The position numbers and the translations under genes are program-made. A DNA stretch of 64,000 nt, taken from Opitutus sp. ER46. GTDB lineage: Bacteria > Verrucomicrobiota > Verrucomicrobiia > Opitutales > Opitutaceae. The notes below the pieces were generated by a model that did no database searches, was not told where the DNA came from, and saw nothing but the letters and a program-made list of their open reading frames with translations. Positions 17,212-25,543 of the stretch are shown piece after piece. Location of the stretch: the NCBI RefSeq assembly GCF_003054705.1, contig NZ_QAYX01000025.1:124001-188000 (forward strand). The letters run 5' to 3'. Each line of letters starts with the position of its first letter. The first letter of the stretch is position 1.

Positions 17212-18405
17212 TCAGCTTGCGAGCACGGTGGCGTGGCGGCCCGCGCAGTTGGCGGTATGGGCGGCCTCGGCCTCGTGGGTCATGAGCTTGTACATGTCGG
17301 GGATGGCCGTGATGCCGGCGGGCACGTGCGGCTGGTTGCTCATCAACGCGGCGAAGCTGTGGGGCTCGTCGGGGTGGTAGCCGTGCATGGCCCGGATGGG
17401 GCGGGCGCCCATGTGGCTCGGCACGATGAGCGTGCCTTCGCGCAGGAGGTAGATGAGCTCGCCGAAATACCGGTCCGGAAAATAGGTGCCCAGGTCCGTC
17501 AGTTCCGCATCGCTGAGAATCTCGCCCTGCGGGATGCGTTCGAGGCAGGTGGTGATCTTCTGGCGCGCGGCTTCGTGGTGGAACCAGAAGCGCGCCATCG
17601 TGGAGTCGTACACCACGGCGTAATCAACGTGCAGCCGCAGACCGAGCGCGTCGATCCGCGCGCGCAGGTCGATGTGCTCGTCGCAGTTCGCCATCCCGTG
17701 GTCGCTGAAGATGTAGAGGCGCACGTCCTCGTAGTGGGCCTGTGCGACCGCCATCAGCTGGTCGATGCGCCGCTCGTAATCGCGGAGCATGGCCGGGACC
17801 TCGGGCGCGTCGTTGCCGACCCGGTGCATGAGCCCGTCCAGCTGCGGCCAATACAGGAAGGCGAAGTCGAGGGTCTCGGTCTTGAGGTCGTCGATCAGGG
17901 CCGTGAGGTTGCCGGCCTCGCCGCGCGCGGGCTCGCTCACGTGGTAGGGAATGCGGCGCTCGGTGAGAAAATCGAAGATGTTGGTGCCGCGGTTCATCCC
18001 GCCCGGCCGCAGCGGACTCTTCTTCTCCGTGAAGTCGTAGTGCGCGATGTCGCGGAACGGCATGTTGTAAAGGTCGAAGTAGCCCTTGAATCCGAGGCGG
18101 CGCTTGGCCCAGGCCGAGAGCACGTTGCGGACCCGCCGGCGGGAGGTGAGGGCGGACGGCAGCCAGCGCATCCAGCGCAGCGACTGGAAGGGCGAGTGCG
18201 CGGGGTCGTACACGAAGTAGGACCAGTTGCGGTGCTCGCTCGGATAGCGGCCGGAGAGAATGGAGGGGATGCACGCCGAACTGTAGCCGAAGACCGAACG
18301 GAGCTGCCGCCGATGCGGTGCGACCCGGCGGACAAACGGGTCGTCTTTGATGATCTGCCAGCCACAGGCATCGATGAACACGAACAGCGATAGGACGGGT
18401 CTCAT
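17212..18405 (-). CDS. Alkaline-phosphatase-superfamily phosphodiesterase (nucleotide pyrophosphatase type)
   Basis: A 397-residue enzyme of the type I phosphodiesterase/nucleotide pyrophosphatase group. The metal-site motifs are LFVFIDACGWQII near the N-terminus, GYSSACIPSILSGRYPSEH with the nucleophile region (Ser rather than Thr is likely), DFAFLYWPQLDGLMHRVG, and YIFSDHGMANCDEHIDL. There is no signal peptide, so it should act in the cytoplasm or be peripheral. Its ATG at 18405 overlaps the phosphatase/kinase gene stop (ATGA), showing translational coupling. In an exopolysaccharide operon it may trim or recycle an activated precursor or a phospho-group modification; the substrate is not known. 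Confidence 0.85.
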   Translation of the reverse strand: MRPVLSLFVFIDACGWQIIKDDPFVRRVAPHRRQLRSVFGYSSACIPSILSGRYPSEHRNWSYFVYDPAHSPFQSLRWMRWLPSALTSRRRVRNVLSAWAKRRLGFKGYFDLYNMPFRDIAHYDFTEKKSPLRPGGMNRGTNIFDFLTERRIPYHVSEPARGEAGNLTALIDDLKTETLDFAFLYWPQLDGLMHRVGNDAPEVPAMLRDYERRIDQLMAVAQAHYEDVRLYIFSDHGMANCDEHIDLRARIDALGLRLHVDYAVVYDSTMARFWFHHEAARQKITTCLERIPQGEILSDAELTDLGTYFPDRYFGELIYLLREGTLIVPSHMGARPIRAMHGYHPDEPHSFAALMSNQPHVPAGITAIPDMYKLMTHEAEAAHTANCAGRHATVLAS

Positions 18406-20303
18406 GGAAAGGAAGGAGTTGAAGACGCGGGAGAGAAGGTGAACGGCCTCCGGGCGGGCACTGGGCCCGCGGTGAAGTCGCCGGTCGTGCGCGTGGCCGC
18501 GGCGGGCGCCCCGGCCGGGACTTGTTCCAGCAGGCAGAGAAAGGCCTGGTCGTCGCGCAGCGGGCGGCCGCCGCCGAAACGCTTGAGCTCGGCGGTGAGC
18601 TCGTCGCGCAGCACGGAGGCGTCGGGCGCGCGGCGGAAGTGCTCCCGGCACCAGTCCACCAGCCGCTCCTGCCCGAAGAAGTCGTCCAGCGCGCCCTGGG
18701 CCTCGGTGACGCCGTCGGTGTAGAGCAGCAGCCCGGCCGGCGCGGCGAGCGGCACGGTCAGCTCGCGATAGCGGGCGTGCGGCAGGATGCCCAGCGGGGT
18801 GCCGGCGACGCGCAGCGGCTGCACGGCCTCGGGCGAGGCGACGATCACCGGGCAATGGCCGGCGCTCGCGGCAATGAGCAGCCGCTGCCGGAGGTCCACC
18901 ACGACGAGTTGGACCGTGACGAACATGCCGACGGTGGACAGCTCCTCGTACAGGAGCTCGTTCAGGCGGCGGAGGAGCTGCGCCGGGCGGCGGCTGCGGC
19001 CGACGAGCGCGCGGAGCAGGCTGCGCATGATGGTCGCGAACATCGCGGCCGGGACGCCCTTGCCCATGACGTCCGCGACGACGAGCAGCGCGGTGTCCGC
19101 GTCAATCGGGATGACGTCGTAGAAATCGCCGCCCACCTGGCGGGCGCTCTCCCAGTTGGCCGCGAGCGTGCAGCCGGGAAGTCGCGGCAGCTGGCGGGGC
19201 AGGAGCGCGCGCTGCATGCCGTGCGCGATGCCAAGCTCGTGGGCGACGAGGCGCGCATTCACGGCCTCCTCAAGGTGACGGGCGTTGACAACCTGCACGC
19301 CCAAAAATTCGGCGAACGTGCGGACCAACTCGGCTTCGAGTGGCGAAAACGCGCCACCCTCGCGTCGCCCGATGGCCAGCGTGCCGACGAGCTTTTCGCC
19401 GGTGAGGACGGGTTGGATGATCCCGCTCGCCCGCGGACCGACCGCCCGCAGCGGTTCCGCGGAGGTGGGCTGGCCGGTGAGCTCGAATTCCACGGCGCGG
19501 CGGGTGAAAGCGGCGGTGAGCTCGAGGACGGGCGTGGTCTTGAGCGAGGGATCGAGCGCGAGGGGAGCGCTGCGCAGCGCCGGGTCGGATACCGCGAACA
19601 CCGCGAGCTGGGCGTCGCCGGCGGGCACGAGCCGGAGGATAAACCAGTCGGCGGCGGTAAGGTGCAGCAGGTCGGTGGCGAGTCGTTGCGCGAAGCCCTC
19701 GAGGTCGTTGGTGCGGCCCAGTTCCGCGGAGCAGCGGAAGATGGCGGCGAGGGTCTCGGAGCGAACGCAAAGCTCGCGGGCCATGCCGCTGATGGTCTGC
19801 TGGCAGCTTTCGAGCTGGCGCCGGGCGTCCTCGAGCGACGTCACCGTCGTCTCGAGTGCGGAACGATGGTGTTGCAGCCGCCGGGACTTGCGCATCACGA
19901 GCGTGTTGCGTCCGACGGCACGGTAGTAGCGCACGTCGTCCATGTAGGACTGGATCAGGAAGAGTCCGCGCCCACTTTCCCGGGCGGGATCGACGGGGGC
20001 GCGGCGTTCATGCAGCTCGAAGCCGCCGGTGTGGTCGGTGACGCGCAGTTCAATGCCGGTGCCGTGGACGGTGGCCTCGGCGACGACCGGCTCGCTGGTG
20101 GCGGTGTCGGCGGCGTACTGGACGGCGTTGTTGCATGCCTCGGCGAGGCACAGCTCGCACTGGAAGAGCTCGTGTTCGTCGAGGCCCTGTTCGCCGAGGA
20201 AGGCGCGCAGCAGCCGGGTGGCGCTCCGGGCGGCGGGAAGGTCGCAGTGGAAGACAACGCGGTTGGAGACGCCGCGCTCGGCGGGCAGCGGGGCGTCGTT
20301 CAT
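18402..20303 (-). CDS. RsbW-like kinase + GAF + SpoIIE/PP2C phosphatase (partner-switching regulator)
   Basis: A 633-residue soluble protein in three parts. Residues about 10-140 are a GHKL/RsbW-type ATPase with CLAEACNNAVQYA, RVTDHTGGFEL and ESGRGLFLIQSYMDD, all intact. Residues about 190-345 form a GAF-like sensor. Residues about 380-600 are a PP2C (SpoIIE/RsbU) phosphatase with QVGGDFYDVIP, VVADVMGKGVPAAMFATIMRSLLR, ASAGHCPVIV, LLLYTDGVTEAQ and LRDDQAF, carrying the metal-binding Asp residues. A protein able to phosphorylate and dephosphorylate a STAS antagonist is implied. The STAS gene lies 121 bases upstream. The same logic is known for SypE/SypA controlling polysaccharide in Vibrio fischeri. 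It is coupled to the phosphodiesterase gene. Confidence 0.9.
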   Translation of the reverse strand: MNDAPLPAERGVSNRVVFHCDLPAARSATRLLRAFLGEQGLDEHELFQCELCLAEACNNAVQYAADTATSEPVVAEATVHGTGIELRVTDHTGGFELHERRAPVDPARESGRGLFLIQSYMDDVRYYRAVGRNTLVMRKSRRLQHHRSALETTVTSLEDARRQLESCQQTISGMARELCVRSETLAAIFRCSAELGRTNDLEGFAQRLATDLLHLTAADWFILRLVPAGDAQLAVFAVSDPALRSAPLALDPSLKTTPVLELTAAFTRRAVEFELTGQPTSAEPLRAVGPRASGIIQPVLTGEKLVGTLAIGRREGGAFSPLEAELVRTFAEFLGVQVVNARHLEEAVNARLVAHELGIAHGMQRALLPRQLPRLPGCTLAANWESARQVGGDFYDVIPIDADTALLVVADVMGKGVPAAMFATIMRSLLRALVGRSRRPAQLLRRLNELLYEELSTVGMFVTVQLVVVDLRQRLLIAASAGHCPVIVASPEAVQPLRVAGTPLGILPHARYRELTVPLAAPAGLLLYTDGVTEAQGALDDFFGQERLVDWCREHFRRAPDASVLRDELTAELKRFGGGRPLRDDQAFLCLLEQVPAGAPAAATRTTGDFTAGPVPARRPFTFSPASSTPSFP

Positions 20304-20424
20304 CGCAGGGAGACGGGGCGACGGCGGAGGCCGCGGGCGGGGTCGCGGCGAGGCCGGAATACGCGCGCCTGCCGCCGCAGGGGCGGCGGGAGATGACGGA
20401 CGATGGCGACGGGAGGCATGGCGA

Positions 20425-20733
20425 TCAGCGCCGGGCGATCTCGTAGAGCTGGTGCAGTTGGGTGAGCTCGAAGAGCTGCTGGATCGGAGGTCGCGGGTTC
20501 AGGAGCCGCAGGGTGACGCCGTCGCGGGAGTGATTCGCGGCCTTGTAGAGTGCGAACAGCGCCCCCAGCCCGGAGCTGTCCACGAACTTCGTGTCGGTGA
20601 GGTCGATCTCGATGGAGGTCGGCGTCCGGGGCATGGCGGCGCGCACCTCGTCGCGGAACTGGGACGCGTTTACCGCGTTGAGTTCGCCGATTTCGCTGAC
20701 GCGCAGGTTGGTTCCGTCGTGCTCGATTTTCAT
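20425..20733 (-). CDS. STAS-domain anti-sigma factor antagonist (RsbV/SpoIIAA/SypA-like)
   Basis: A 102-residue single STAS domain. The phosphorylation loop is DTKFVDSSGLGALFALYKAA (Ser53 or Ser54), the position phosphorylated by RsbW-type kinases. The N-terminal DLTDTKF and preceding ELNAVNASQFRDEV follow the usual fold. The end (PPIQQLFELTQLHQLYEI) matches SpoIIAA-like proteins. It sits immediately upstream of the bifunctional kinase/phosphatase and downstream of the sugar transferase fusion, so it is the probable switch protein of that pair. No sigma factor gene is near, so the output may be an enzyme of polysaccharide synthesis rather than transcription; this is inference. Confidence 0.92.
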   Translation of the reverse strand: MKIEHDGTNLRVSEIGELNAVNASQFRDEVRAAMPRTPTSIEIDLTDTKFVDSSGLGALFALYKAANHSRDGVTLRLLNPRPPIQQLFELTQLHQLYEIARR

Positions 20734-20786
20734 GGTTTGCTTGGGTGGCTGGGAGGGCGGCGGCGTTGGGCGCGGGCCGCCGCGGA

Positions 20787-22109
20787 CTAAAGTTCCTGGC
20801 GGGTGGCGAGATCCTGCAGGGCGACGGGCGCCTCCTTGCGGCGCTGGCCGCGGACCGGCCAGACCATGGCGGCGCGCAGGAGGGCGCGCGTCAGGATCGA
20901 CGTGTTGATCGCGGCGCCGGCGTGGACCGCGTAGTAACTGGCGTGGGCGATGGACTCTTCGGATACGCCGTCGGGGCAGCCCTGGGCATCCGCGAGCGAG
21001 ATCATGCCCACCGGCGCGGTGAGCCAGAGCCGCTCGAAATCATTGGCGAGCGCAAGGGCCTGGGTGGGGCGGAGCGGGCGGTTGCCGATCCAGCACATGT
21101 CGCCGCGCACGACGTTCCAGAACTGCGGCCAGCGGCGCAGCCAGTTTTGGGCGCCCGTGAGCTCGTAGTAGGCGAAGGTGTCGTGGAGGGAACGGCGGCC
21201 GGCGGGCTGGCTGCGGAGGCCGAGCCGGAGTTGCCACGGCGCCTCGCCGCGGAGCAGGGAAAGTCCCACGACGCCGATCGCGGCGGGGACCGTGATGACG
21301 AGCGCGGCGGCCGCCAGGGCACGTCCGAGAAAGGTCGGCCGCAGGCGGTTGACGGGGCGGGTGCGCAGATCGGCGAGCAGGATCGGGTCGGGCACCTCGA
21401 CCGATGACTGGGTGTGCCAGTTGACCAGGAGGGAGCCGTGGGCGAGCGAACGTTCGATCGAGACGAAGCGGCCGACGAAGGTGTCGGGGCCGACGATGCT
21501 CTCGACCACGCGGGCGCCGGTTTCGACGACGACGCGATCGTCGAGGATCGCGCTGGGGCCAATTTCGGCGTCAGCACCGATGCGCACGTAGTCGCCGATC
21601 CAGACCGGGGCCCGCAGGCGGGCGCGCGGGGAGATCTCGGCGCGCAGCCCCGCCCAAATGCCCGGCTGGACCTCGCGCACGCCGATGCGTCCCGGCGTGA
21701 GCGCGGCCGGCAGCCACGCGCGTTGTGCGGCGAACCAGCTCGCGTACGAATCCAGCAGCGGCAGGGCGGGCTGTCCCGGCAGGTGATCGATCAACGTGAT
21801 CCCGGCCCCGGCCCAAGGGGTGCCGGGTGCACTGAAACGGGCACGCGCCTCCTCGACGGTGTATTCGTGCGCGGTGGGCAGGACCTCGACCTGGACGCCC
21901 CAGCGACGGCCGTCGCCGATGTGGGCTCGCACGCGATTCGGCCGGTCGGTGGCCAGCACGAGCACGCGTTGAGCCCCGCCCGTCGCGAGCGCCTCGATCC
22001 AGAGGTCGATCAGCGTGCGCCCAAGCAACGGGCACGTCACCAGGGGCGCTCGCGACGAGAGTTCGCCCAAGGGGGGGCGATCGGCGGGGCAAATGAGGAT
22101 GGCGTTCAT
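20787..22109 (-). CDS. Nucleotidyltransferase-like / hexapeptide repeat / sugar transferase-like fusion
   Basis: A 440-residue protein with three zones. Residues about 1-150 resemble sugar-nucleotide pyrophosphorylases (MNAILICPADRPPLGELSSRAPLVTCPLLGRTLIDLWIEAL). Residues about 155-235 are left-handed beta-helix hexapeptides (ISPRARLRAPVWIGDYVRIGADAEIGPSAILDD). A hydrophobic helix lies at about 262-285. The C-terminal zone (ELTGAQNWLRRWPQFWNVVRGDMCWIGNRPL) copies the end of the bacterial sugar transferase signature DELPQ-x-x-NVLRGDMSLVGPRP. The typical GXG-x-R-x-x-P-x-T-K motif of active nucleotidyltransferases is not clear, so catalysis is uncertain. Its ATG overlaps the stop of the priming transferase, so the two are coupled. 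Confidence 0.72.
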   Translation of the reverse strand: MNAILICPADRPPLGELSSRAPLVTCPLLGRTLIDLWIEALATGGAQRVLVLATDRPNRVRAHIGDGRRWGVQVEVLPTAHEYTVEEARARFSAPGTPWAGAGITLIDHLPGQPALPLLDSYASWFAAQRAWLPAALTPGRIGVREVQPGIWAGLRAEISPRARLRAPVWIGDYVRIGADAEIGPSAILDDRVVVETGARVVESIVGPDTFVGRFVSIERSLAHGSLLVNWHTQSSVEVPDPILLADLRTRPVNRLRPTFLGRALAAAALVITVPAAIGVVGLSLLRGEAPWQLRLGLRSQPAGRRSLHDTFAYYELTGAQNWLRRWPQFWNVVRGDMCWIGNRPLRPTQALALANDFERLWLTAPVGMISLADAQGCPDGVSEESIAHASYYAVHAGAAINTSILTRALLRAAMVWPVRGQRRKEAPVALQDLATRQEL

Positions 22110-23011
22110 CAGTACGCCCCGTCGCCGGACAGGACGGCGGGGATGGTTTTGCAGAGAATCTTGAAGTCCTCGCGGAGGCTCCGGCTTTCGATGTAGCGGA
22201 CGTCCAGCTGCACCTGACCGGGAAAATCGATGCTGGCGCGGCCGCTTACCTGCCAGATGCAGGTGATGCCCGGCTTCACCGCGAGCCGCCGGCGGTCGGC
22301 GAGGGAGTAGAGAGCGACCTCGCGGGGCACGGGGGGACGCGGGCCGACGAGAGACATGTCGCCGCGCAGGACGTTCACGAACTGCGGCAACTCATCGAGG
22401 GAGTATTTGCGCAGGATCCGGCCGACGCGCGTGATCCGGGGGTCGTGCTTCAACTTGAACGTGACGCCGGTCGTGTGCTGGTTGCGCGCGAGCAGCTCCT
22501 TGAGCCGCTCCTCGGCGTCGATCCGCATGGAGCGGAACTTGAGCATGCGAAACTCGCGGCCGAACTGCCCGACCCGGATCTGCCGGAAGAAGATGGGGCC
22601 GCGGTCCTCGAGCTTGATGAGGAGCGCGATGACGCAGAACAACGGGCTGAGGCCGGCGAGCGCGGCGCTGCTCAGGACCACGTCGACCAGCCGCTTCACG
22701 AGGAGGGTGCCGTCGACGACGCCGCGCCAAAGGAGCTGCTTCCAGCGCAGATACAGCCGCTGGCGACCGCGTCCCCATGGCGAGGCGAGTGTCGCGAAAT
22801 GATCGATCGGCGCCCGGCGCGCCTGCCGGGACGCGGAATCGGCGGCGGGCGCGAGGGCCACCGTGAGCACGGGCGCGGGCGCCGTGGGCATGGCGCGGGT
22901 GGCGCGAGCAGCCTCGGCCGGGAGCGTGGCGGCGCGCAGGCCCGGCACGGCAAAGCGGGCGGAGCGCTCACCGCGGGCGACGACGGCAGGGGAGAGGGGC
23001 GCGGAGTTCAT
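22109..23011 (-). CDS. Priming undecaprenyl-phosphate sugar phosphotransferase (WcaJ/PssY type)
   Basis: A 300-residue polyisoprenyl-phosphate hexose-1-phosphate transferase that begins exopolysaccharide repeat-unit assembly at the inner membrane. The first 90 residues are Ala/Pro-rich and probably disordered. A single membrane segment (about 104-135, LVKRLVDVVLSSAALAGLSPLFCVIALLIKLEDRGP) is followed by the catalytic domain with FFRQIRVGQFGREFRMLKFRSM, KYSLDELPQFVNVLRGDMSLVGPRPPVP and KPGITCIWQVSGR. The start at 23011 overlaps the stop of the preceding glycosyltransferase (ATGA), and its own stop overlaps the next start. It uses the short, non-PglC-like single-helix form of the family. Confidence 0.95.
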   Translation of the reverse strand: MNSAPLSPAVVARGERSARFAVPGLRAATLPAEAARATRAMPTAPAPVLTVALAPAADSASRQARRAPIDHFATLASPWGRGRQRLYLRWKQLLWRGVVDGTLLVKRLVDVVLSSAALAGLSPLFCVIALLIKLEDRGPIFFRQIRVGQFGREFRMLKFRSMRIDAEERLKELLARNQHTTGVTFKLKHDPRITRVGRILRKYSLDELPQFVNVLRGDMSLVGPRPPVPREVALYSLADRRRLAVKPGITCIWQVSGRASIDFPGQVQLDVRYIESRSLREDFKILCKTIPAVLSGDGAY

Positions 23012-24222
23012 GCCAGGATGGGGGCGGGAGCGGAGGAGGCGTGCTTCCCACCGAGGGCGGAAAACAGCGCCTCGAGTCCGTTGATGTATTTGGGAAAACC
23101 GAAGCGCGCGCCGACCCATTCGCGGCCGTGTTCGCCCATGCGGCGGGCAAGGGGCTTGTCCCGCAGGAGTTCCTCGATGCCGGCGGCATAGCGGTCCCGG
23201 TCCATCCAGGGGACGAGGAAACCGTTCCAGCCGTCGAGCAGCCACTCGCGGATGGCGCCCGCGTCGAACGCGACCACCGGCAGGCCGTAGCGCATCGCCT
23301 CGAGGCCGACGGCTCCGAATGGCTCGGGCCAGACGGAGCTCATCAGCGCCACGCTGGCTTCCTGATAGTGCGCGGCGATCTCGGCCTGAGGCATGAAGCC
23401 GGTGAAGCGTACGCGATCCGCCAGGCCGAGCCGGCGGCAGAGCGCTCCGCAGTGCGCGCGGTGGCTGCCGTCGCCGACGATGACACAGTCGAAAACCTCG
23501 CGGACGCGGGCGAGCGCCTCGAGCAGGACATCGACGCCTTTGCCCCGGATGATCTGGCCGGCGTACACCAGGCGGTTGCGCGGGCCAAAGCTCGGCGCGA
23601 TCCCGGCGACGGCGGGGGCGGGGACCGGGGCGTGGATCTCAATCTGAGCGGAGGTGAAGCCGTTGCGCCGGAGTTCCTCCCGCATGTACTCGCTGGCGAC
23701 GATCACGCGGGCACAGCGACGCGTGAGCGCGATCTCCCGCTGGCGGGCGGTGTAGCTGACCCACTGCACTGGGAAACCGCCGGCGCGATTGCGCGCTAGC
23801 ATGGCGCCGCACGGAAACATGCAGTAGCCGGACGCGGGACGCGTGCAGATTTCGCGGGTGAGTGGGTGATACCGGTACCCACGCATGCAATACAGGTCGT
23901 GGTCGTGGATCATCCGCACCACCGGCGCCGCGCCCGCGGTGAGCCCGTCGAGCGCGTCGAGATCGGAGAGCTTGTGCACGAACACGACGTCGGCCCTGAA
24001 CGCCGCGAGCGCCGCCCGGGCTGCCGGGGTGCCACCGTGGGGCGGCAGCGCGTAACGCTCCCCAAAGGTCTCCTGCCAGCTCGCGATCTCCCGGCCGGTC
24101 GACGGTCCATGGAGCACGGCCAGCGTGTGGCCGCGGCGCTTCAGTTCGCGCGCGGTCACGAGGACGTTGGCCTCAGCCCCACCAAGGGCGCCGAATCGTT
24201 CGTGGACAAAGAGGAGTCGCAT
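23008..24222 (-). CDS. Glycosyltransferase family 4 protein, first gene of the polysaccharide operon
   Basis: A 404-residue GT-B glycosyltransferase. The N-terminal RLLFVHERFGALGGAEANVLVTARELKRRGH is the acceptor-domain opening typical of GT4. A Cys/His-rich stretch (HDHDLYCMRGYRYHPLTREIC...GYCMFPCGAM) resembles that seen in some GT4 members. The donor side has NRLVYAGQIIRGKGVDVLLEALARV, GDGSHRAHCGALCRRLGLADRVRFTGFMP and SSVWPEPFGAVGLEAMRYGLPVVAFDAGAIREWL, with the E-x7-E motif. It should transfer a sugar from a nucleotide donor to the growing lipid-linked unit. It is first in the minus-strand run, and its ATG at 24222 is coupled downstream to the priming transferase. Confidence 0.93.
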   Translation of the reverse strand: MRLLFVHERFGALGGAEANVLVTARELKRRGHTLAVLHGPSTGREIASWQETFGERYALPPHGGTPAARAALAAFRADVVFVHKLSDLDALDGLTAGAAPVVRMIHDHDLYCMRGYRYHPLTREICTRPASGYCMFPCGAMLARNRAGGFPVQWVSYTARQREIALTRRCARVIVASEYMREELRRNGFTSAQIEIHAPVPAPAVAGIAPSFGPRNRLVYAGQIIRGKGVDVLLEALARVREVFDCVIVGDGSHRAHCGALCRRLGLADRVRFTGFMPQAEIAAHYQEASVALMSSVWPEPFGAVGLEAMRYGLPVVAFDAGAIREWLLDGWNGFLVPWMDRDRYAAGIEELLRDKPLARRMGEHGREWVGARFGFPKYINGLEALFSALGGKHASSAPAPILA

Positions 24223-24598
24223 GGACGGGTTTCTTCCGATCTGTGACGAAAGGGTAACGAACGCGTCCGGGGGCTTGCAGTGGGTCTAGACCCAAAACGG
24301 CTTCAGGTGGGTCCCCACGCCCGACGCGGCGGCCCGCGCCCGCGGCGAGTGTGGCCCCGGGTGCGACTCATCTCCTCGGAAGCCGGACGGCCGGAGGGCC
24401 GGGCACACGTGGGCGGGGCGGCGCGCCGGTGCGGCCTCGTTTCGGGGCGGGGTCCGCCGGTCCGCCAAACTCCCCGCAGGCGGCAGGTGGGTGAATCCCT
24501 ACCATGGTGGTCGCTCTCCGCCCTATTCTGGGGCTCAGCCGAACCAGATACAGTGATCACCTACCTCTCGCGTCCACGGCCCCTTCATTTCTCCAGCC
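24223..24598. other. 376-bp divergent control region of the polysaccharide and stressosome operons
   Basis: It lies between the first polysaccharide gene (minus) and rsbR (plus), so both operon promoters should be here. The only outstanding signal is the perfect 14-bp palindrome TGGGTCTAGACCCA at 24281-24294. I could not assign a promoter with confidence and see no gene. Confidence 0.55.
24281..24294. promoter_or_regulatory. Perfect 14-bp palindrome, candidate operator
   Basis: TGGGTCTAGACCCA is self-complementary over all 14 bases. It lies 59 bases upstream of the first polysaccharide gene and about 305 bases upstream of rsbR. A dimeric regulator site is a reasonable guess. No regulator is identified. 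Confidence 0.4.
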
Positions 24599-25534
24599 AT
24601 GAAACGGAAGCCCGCCTTCAAGATTCAGAACATCACCCATCCCTCCGCGCCGCTGGCGGACTATAGCGATCCCCTGCTGCGCGAACTCGTCTCCCACCTG
24701 CGCCAAAACCGCACCCAGTTGCGCGAGGAGTGGGCCCGGCGGATCACCGACGCCCAATTGCTGACCGCGATGACGAAGGAGGAGATTTTCTCCGAGGCGA
24801 CGTCCGTGTACGACAACTACGTCGAGGTGCTGGAGACGGGCAGCGTGGAGGCGCTGCAGGCCTACGCGCGCAACCTTTCGGAGCGTATCATCCCGCGGGG
24901 CGTCGAAACGCACGAGGTGGTGGGCATCGTTCTCCTGCTCCGCGACGTGCTCGCGCGGTCGCTGTTCAAGAAGTACCAGGAGGACTTCACGTTGCTGAAT
25001 CGCGTGCTCGACGCCTATGAGCCGGCGGCCAACCGCATTGCGAACACCGTGGCCGTGAGCTTCGTGCAGGAACGGGAGCGCGTCATCCGCCAGCAGCAGG
25101 AGGCGATCCGCGAGCTTTCCACCCCGGTGCTGCAGGTCCGCGAGCGGCTCCTCATTCTCCCGATGATCGGCGCCATCGACGCGCACCGCGCCCGCCAGCT
25201 CACGGAGCAGCTGCTGCGGGGCATCCGCGCGAACCGCGCCAAAGTCGTGGTGGTGGATATCACCGGCGTGCCGACGATCGACCAGGCGGTGGCGAACCAC
25301 TTGGTCAAGACCGTCGAGGCGTCGCGCCTCATGGGCGCCAGCGTCATCATCACCGGCCTGTCGGCGGAGATCGCGCAGACGCTCGTCACGATCGGCGTCG
25401 ATCTCAGCAAGATGAACGCGGTCGGCGACCTGCAGGGCGGCATCGAGGAGGCCGAGCTTCTCCTGGGCTACAAGGTCATCATCACCAACGAGCGGAGCGG
25501 GGCGCGCCCCGCGGCGGAGGTCAATCCCGCCTGA
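24599..25534 (+). CDS. rsbR: RsbR-type stressosome scaffold/sensor
   Basis: A 311-residue stressosome protein. Residues about 20-165 form an all-helical N-terminal sensor domain of the RsbRD type (LRQNRTQLREEWARRIT...RVIRQQQEAIRELSTPVLQVRERLLILPMIG). The C-terminal STAS domain has VVVVDITGVPTIDQAVANHLVKTVEASRLMGASVIITGLSAEIAQTLVTIGVDLSKM. Compared with Bacillus subtilis RsbRA as I recall it, the second phospho-Thr position is kept (about Thr261, IAQT), while the first (in the VDT motif) is Gln229. With RsbS it should build the large complex that holds RsbT until stress. It starts the operon rsbR-rsbS-rsbT-rsbX-kinase-regulator. Confidence 0.9.
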   Translation: MKRKPAFKIQNITHPSAPLADYSDPLLRELVSHLRQNRTQLREEWARRITDAQLLTAMTKEEIFSEATSVYDNYVEVLETGSVEALQAYARNLSERIIPRGVETHEVVGIVLLLRDVLARSLFKKYQEDFTLLNRVLDAYEPAANRIANTVAVSFVQERERVIRQQQEAIRELSTPVLQVRERLLILPMIGAIDAHRARQLTEQLLRGIRANRAKVVVVDITGVPTIDQAVANHLVKTVEASRLMGASVIITGLSAEIAQTLVTIGVDLSKMNAVGDLQGGIEEAELLLGYKVIITNERSGARPAAEVNPA

Positions 25535-25543
25535 GCGGCTCCC

